From an uncultured Lachnospiraceae bacterium (GTDB lineage: Bacteria > Bacillota > Clostridia > Lachnospirales > Lachnospiraceae), in the NCBI GenBank assembly GCA_910579275.1, contig CAJTTO010000017.1, positions 10,882 through 74,881 of the forward strand: a stretch of DNA of 64,000 bases. The letters are read 5' to 3'. A program made the position numbers and the translations under genes. How positions within the stretch are numbered: the stretch's first letter is position 1; each line of letters begins with the position of its first letter. Below, in pieces: positions 60,226 to 64,000 of this stretch. The notes beneath the pieces are model-generated. The model was not told the origin of the DNA. It was given only the letters and a program-made list of their open reading frames with translations, and searched no databases.

Positions 60226-61416
60226 TTAAGCCTTCCGATACACTCCTTTGTCAAGTCTTATAAGCTTATCCTCACACAAGCGTTTCAGCCATATTTCCAT
60301 CTGTCTCTCCACGACATTCAGATTCTTCGAAGCATCCTCAACACGCATCCCATTCTCCAAATGCGCAACAATATATTCTTTTATAACATCATATACATCA
60401 TTCTCTCTGACTCTGTTTTCCGCAGGCTTTTGATTCTTCTCCGTCCCATTTCGGACAGTATCTGCGTGAAATAAATCCAACTGCTCATAAGTCTCTTCTT
60501 TTTTTGTAATAGCCAGATAAATACTTTCCTCTGTAATGTCATAGGGTACGCAGCCCTCCTCGATCAGTTTCTGATTTCCAACATAATTCTGATTGTCCCA
60601 CACTAATGTTTTCGCAAATCCATTGCGCAATGATTCCATTGCCCCGTTCCATGTACCGCCTTTATTATAATCTGCCGCAACTACAAATGCCCCATAAGAG
60701 GACGCATAAATGTACTTATTCCGATTCATAGCCCTTGCCGCCGAAAATCCCGCATCCGGCTTCACATCCGAAAACAGCAGCAGATTTCCCGAAATAATAT
60801 TAGCCGTTACCTGCTTTTTTTTAATCTTGGAAAGCAAAGAATCCGCTATAAACGATATGACAGCGCTGCCCGTTTTAATCGCCGTTTCCTCCGCCACCGT
60901 GTCAACACCTTTTGCTCCCCCTGAATAAATCACCAGCTTTTCTTTCGAGGCTTTTTCCACTAATCTCCTTGTAAACATCATCCCATCTTCATCCACATTT
61001 CTAGAGCCTGCCACTGCAATCCCAATTTTTTTTGCCAAATCAATATTTCCTGAATAATATAAGATTGGCGGCATTTTCTTTTTTAACCTCCGCTTTAAAA
61101 GAATGGGATAGTTCTCATCAAACTGTGTGACCACAAAAATCCCTTTTCTGCCCAAATCATCCAGTTCAAGCGCAACATTGCCCCCGCGCAAAATAAGCCC
61201 TCTGATTCTCTCAATCAATTCCTTTGGATAATTCACCTTTTCAGCCCAGCTACTGTCGTTTTGCAAAACAGCTCCCGGCTCCTCCTTCACTTCCGCTAGC
61301 TTTTCCAACAGGGTGTTCCATTCTCCCAGTGAAAGCGGCTTCACAGAAGCATCGCTTTTGATGCCAAGATAAGAACACAATAAAATTGCACACATTGCAT
61401 TTTCTGAATATACCAT
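60226..61416 (-). CDS. DprA-like protein, partner of the RecQ-PRTase gene
   Basis: This 396-residue protein has a DprA Rossmann fold: IGIAVAGSRNVDEDG (GSR motif), VIYSGGAKGVDTVAEETA (GGAxGVD), then PDAGFSAARAMNRNKYIYASSYGAFVVAADYNKGGTWNGA, followed by a C-terminal winged-helix-like segment (ENGMRVEDASKNLNVVERQMEIWLKRLCEDKLIRL). DprA binds single-stranded DNA and loads RecA. Here the association with a PRTase-RecQ fusion suggests a defence module in which the DprA homologue controls the enzyme, as proposed for ShosA with ShosT. The ATG at 61416 lies two bases after the RecQ stop, so translation is coupled. Confidence 0.85.
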   Translation of the reverse strand: MVYSENAMCAILLCSYLGIKSDASVKPLSLGEWNTLLEKLAEVKEEPGAVLQNDSSWAEKVNYPKELIERIRGLILRGGNVALELDDLGRKGIFVVTQFDENYPILLKRRLKKKMPPILYYSGNIDLAKKIGIAVAGSRNVDEDGMMFTRRLVEKASKEKLVIYSGGAKGVDTVAEETAIKTGSAVISFIADSLLSKIKKKQVTANIISGNLLLFSDVKPDAGFSAARAMNRNKYIYASSYGAFVVAADYNKGGTWNGAMESLRNGFAKTLVWDNQNYVGNQKLIEEGCVPYDITEESIYLAITKKEETYEQLDLFHADTVRNGTEKNQKPAENRVRENDVYDVIKEYIVAHLENGMRVEDASKNLNVVERQMEIWLKRLCEDKLIRLDKGVYRKA

Positions 61417-61418
61417 AC

Positions 61419-63485
61419 TCAATCGTCTCCATTTCTTCCCGCTGTATTTGCCAGTGCAAAAGGAAAAACCCTTCCGCTTCCCTTTTCCCTCAGCATATAA
61501 CCGCAGACTGTAAAAGTCCATTTGGAATCAACCATATCGTCCACTAACAGGACATTTTCCGGCAGCACTTCTGACTCCCTCACGTCAAAGGAATCATTCA
61601 CATTCTGATACTGCAGATAAGCAGATTTTAATTCCTTTTGATATTTTCTGTGCACTCTTTTCTCAATGGCATCCCGATATTCCAGCCCTAGATGTTCCGC
61701 AAGCTGACGCGCAAAAGTTCTCACCAACTCCGGTCTTTTCAAAGATGTCACGTTTGTAACCCATTGAATGTCATTTATGGCAACATAGTCCTTAAGTAGC
61801 TTCACCGAAGCCTCCACCAGTTGTTCCTCAAAATATCCCTTTTCATATTTACACTCTTTCACGAGCCTTCCCCAGCCCGCATCACCGTAATCAGACAGCA
61901 CACGTCCCATTTCACACTGAATTTCCGGTAATATTTTATTTTTTCCGTATATTATAACGCCGCTTGGCCACATTTTTCTCGGTTCAATAATATGAAACCC
62001 TTCCCGGACAAATTTCTGCGCATCCGCTATTTCCTGCACAGAAACCGTTGTAGGGAAAATTTCCTTTTTCAGGCAATTTGCACAATGACCACATTCCACT
62101 GCACTCGTATCATCCAATGTATCCGCAATATACTTCATATAGCAGCTTGAAATGCGGGCAAACTCATTCATCTGTTGTAGTTCCTGCTTCCTGATACGCG
62201 TAATTTTCCCGCTCTTCTCCAAATCCGGTTCCCATTTGCGGGGCGTCTTATAATATTTCCTTTTCTCTGCATAAATATCCCCGTTTACTGTCAGGTACTT
62301 AACACACTGCTTTATTTTTCCTTGACACATGTCCACATATTGTTCAAAAGCCCTCTGTCCGATCCCCGGATGCTCAGTCACAGCATCAATTACAGCATTC
62401 ATTGTCTGTTCTGTCGGAAATGCCGATTCAATAAAATAGGTATTAATCTCATCATCCTCACTTCCGCAAAATAAAATCGCATATGCCCGTTCAATGCTTC
62501 GACCCGCACGTCCAATCTGCTGATAATACGCAACGATATTCCCCGGCTTTTGAAAATGTATTACAAATGCAATATCGGGTTTGTCAAATCCCATTCCAAA
62601 AGCAACCGTCGCAATCAATACCTTAATCTCGTTCTTCATGAATCGATCTACAATGATGCCTTTTTCCTCTGTCTCAACTTTGGAATGATAACATTCACAC
62701 AATATTCCTTTGGTTTTCAGCCAACGATAAACCAGCTCACAGTCCCTTATTGTTAAACAATAGACAATCCCAGTTCCGGGAATTGACATGATGTTCTCTG
62801 ACAGCCATGCCAGCCGTTCTTCCCTTGAAGCCAATTCAATCACTTGTATCGACAAGGAATCTCTCGTAAGACCTCCGCGGCTTATCGCCAGATTACTGCC
62901 TAACTGCATTTTTATGTCATCCACAACCCTGTTATTTGCCGTCGCTGTTGTTGCAAGCACAGGAATATTGGGCGGTAAAAGTCTGACAATATCAACAATC
63001 CGCCTGTAATCAGGTCTAAAATCATGCCCCCAGTCTGAAATACAATGCGCCTCATCCACTACAAACAGACCAACCTGCGCTGAAAGTCTTGTTGTAAGTA
63101 TTTCTTTAAACTCCTCATTTGCCAGTCTTTCCGGTGAAATAATCAAGGCATCAACACAGCCATCTTGAGTTTCTTTAAAAATATGATCCCATTCATCACT
63201 GTTTTCAGAATTAATTGTCCTGACTTGTAAATCAAGCTTCGCCGCGGATTCAATCTGATTGTTCATCAAAGCCAAAAGCGGGCTGATAATAAACGTAATT
63301 CCCCCTGTACTCTCCCGAATCAATCTTGTAGCCATAAAATAGACAAGACTTTTTCCCCATCCTGTTTTCTGTACAACCAAAGTTCTTTTTCCCTGCAGTA
63401 CATCCCGAATTGCTTCCTCCTGTCCGGCTCTATATTGGGCATCCTCTCCATAATATGTTTTTAAATAAGAAAGCAATTTATCCAA
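61419..63485 (-). CDS. RecQ-family helicase fused to a ComF-like phosphoribosyltransferase domain
   Basis: This 688-residue protein has a RecQ helicase core (Walker A QKTGWGKS at 39-46, DEAH at 144-147, VLATTATA, YYQQIGRAGR), a RecQ zinc-binding region (SSCYMKYIADTLDD...CGHCANC near 446-470), and a C-terminal type I phosphoribosyltransferase-like domain. The last has RTFARQLAEHLGL, QNVNDSFDV and the PRPP loop VLLVDDMVDSKWT (645-657), all ComF-like. It starts with TTG at 63485 after AAGGAGG. The lone PRTase of ShosTA is a toxin neutralised by a DprA homologue; whether this domain acts similarly is inference. Confidence 0.85.
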   Translation of the reverse strand: MDKLLSYLKTYYGEDAQYRAGQEEAIRDVLQGKRTLVVQKTGWGKSLVYFMATRLIRESTGGITFIISPLLALMNNQIESAAKLDLQVRTINSENSDEWDHIFKETQDGCVDALIISPERLANEEFKEILTTRLSAQVGLFVVDEAHCISDWGHDFRPDYRRIVDIVRLLPPNIPVLATTATANNRVVDDIKMQLGSNLAISRGGLTRDSLSIQVIELASREERLAWLSENIMSIPGTGIVYCLTIRDCELVYRWLKTKGILCECYHSKVETEEKGIIVDRFMKNEIKVLIATVAFGMGFDKPDIAFVIHFQKPGNIVAYYQQIGRAGRSIERAYAILFCGSEDDEINTYFIESAFPTEQTMNAVIDAVTEHPGIGQRAFEQYVDMCQGKIKQCVKYLTVNGDIYAEKRKYYKTPRKWEPDLEKSGKITRIRKQELQQMNEFARISSCYMKYIADTLDDTSAVECGHCANCLKKEIFPTTVSVQEIADAQKFVREGFHIIEPRKMWPSGVIIYGKNKILPEIQCEMGRVLSDYGDAGWGRLVKECKYEKGYFEEQLVEASVKLLKDYVAINDIQWVTNVTSLKRPELVRTFARQLAEHLGLEYRDAIEKRVHRKYQKELKSAYLQYQNVNDSFDVRESEVLPENVLLVDDMVDSKWTFTVCGYMLREKGSGRVFPFALANTAGRNGDD

Positions 63486-63518
63486 AAATAGTTCCTCCTT
63501 CGTGTCGTCCTTCTAAAT

Positions 63519-63800
63519 TCATCGTTTGTCATTATAAACATATCGTCCCTTATATCTCACCGAATCACTATATCCCTTGTCTTTATTATCTTCCTCTTCC
63601 ATATGTATTGTCGTTCCGCATCCCCAGTTAGCAACAATCATTTGCACATTTCTCATATCATTATCTACATGAGAATACAATAAACAGCCCTGCGCTTTAT
63701 ATTGAAGCACACTTACACTTCTTTTTTCATTACTGCATATCTGTAATTTTGTACCTTGCATATTTTCATTTTCAGATAAAAATGTATATTTAACAGACAT
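63519..63800 (-). CDS. Small hypothetical protein upstream of the RecQ-PRTase gene
   Basis: The predicted 93-residue protein (MSVKYTFLSENENMQGTKLQ...) has no recognised domain, signal peptide or membrane helix. It has AAAGG seven to ten bases before the ATG and lies 33 bp upstream of the RecQ-PRTase start in the same direction, so it may be the first gene of the operon. It could equally be a chance open frame. The last 200 bp of the window upstream of it show no gene. Confidence 0.4.
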   Translation of the reverse strand: MSVKYTFLSENENMQGTKLQICSNEKRSVSVLQYKAQGCLLYSHVDNDMRNVQMIVANWGCGTTIHMEEEDNKDKGYSDSVRYKGRYVYNDKR

Positions 63801-64000
63801 TTCATACAGTACCTTTCTATAACTTTTACATTCTCTCTCTTGTCATCTTATAAATAATTCTAACCAATTTCATTATAATTGCATAAATGCATCAAAGTCG
63901 CTTCATTACCAACACGCCATTATAAATAATGTAATATATAATGCTTATGATGTTGGGGTCAAAAGAGTTTTTAGAAACTCTCTGACTTTCCATATAGTAC

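Noticed and set aside
1..64000. CRISPR arrays, tRNA or rRNA genes, insertion sequences with transposase
   Set aside because: None was recognised on reading both strands. The only repeats seen are the inverted repeats, homopolymers, the tandem ATPase genes, the transferase paralogues and the two related hairpins.

Overview
The window looks like a chromosomal segment of a low-GC, Gram-positive, spore-forming gut Clostridium, most likely a Lachnospiraceae. The support is indirect: strong AGGAGG ribosome sites, frequent GTG and TTG starts, SpmA/SpmB sporulation genes, a UgpC/MsmX ATPase beside a CdaR-type regulator, GHKL/LytTR two-component pairs, and AAA-ATPase-like/PD-(D/E)XK and Rpn-type genes. 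I saw no rRNA, tRNA, CRISPR array or insertion sequence.

1-32 kb is a large cell-surface polysaccharide (teichoic-acid-like) locus. It has a left part cut by the window edge (minus strand), a rightward operon (3.0-10.7 kb), and a long leftward operon (32.1 to 10.8 kb). Its hallmarks are four paralogous, roughly 880-residue fusions of a family-2 glycosyltransferase with a CDP-glycerol glycerophosphotransferase-like domain, a TagGH-like ABC exporter, a GtrB-like lipid-linked sugar synthase, GT-C membrane transferases and two acyltransferases. A tandem, mosaic pair of AAA-ATPase-like/PD-(D/E)XK genes interrupts the leftward operon.

The most striking feature is a compact DNA inversion switch at 2167-2910. 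Two perfect 27-bp inverted repeats enclose 690 bp that holds a FimB/E-sized tyrosine recombinase with all six catalytic residues and an outward promoter (TTGAAT, 17 bp, TATAAT). In this orientation the promoter fires left into one glycosyltransferase/glycerophosphotransferase gene. Inverted, it would fire right into the paralogous gene and its operon. Homopolymer tracts (G10 in an acyltransferase, G8 plus a one-base A6 frameshift in another transferase gene, G7 in a second acyltransferase) suggest that slipped-strand variation adds to the switch.

32-55 kb is mostly housekeeping and signalling: an orphan NrdG2-like radical SAM enzyme, a CdaR-type regulator with UgpC/MsmX, YesL-like and HD-GYP proteins, an HPr paralogue with Tyr at position 15 but Ser46 kept (Crh-like), a hybrid histidine kinase with its response regulator, SpmB, a LytTR regulator, a secreted beta-helix protein, a small DUF4157 protein, a diguanylate cyclase, a GHKL/LytTR pair and an Lhr-type helicase.

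55.5-63.8 kb is an accessory island that looks like phage defence. It carries (i) a frameshifted HEPN-like small gene, a KGGVGR-type double P-loop ATPase and a 154-residue partner, and (ii) a RecQ helicase fused to a ComF-like phosphoribosyltransferase, followed two bases later by a DprA homologue. The second pair recalls the PRTase/DprA pairing of ShosTA. Decayed fragments (spmA, an Rpn-type gene) and two related terminator hairpins sit at and inside its edge.
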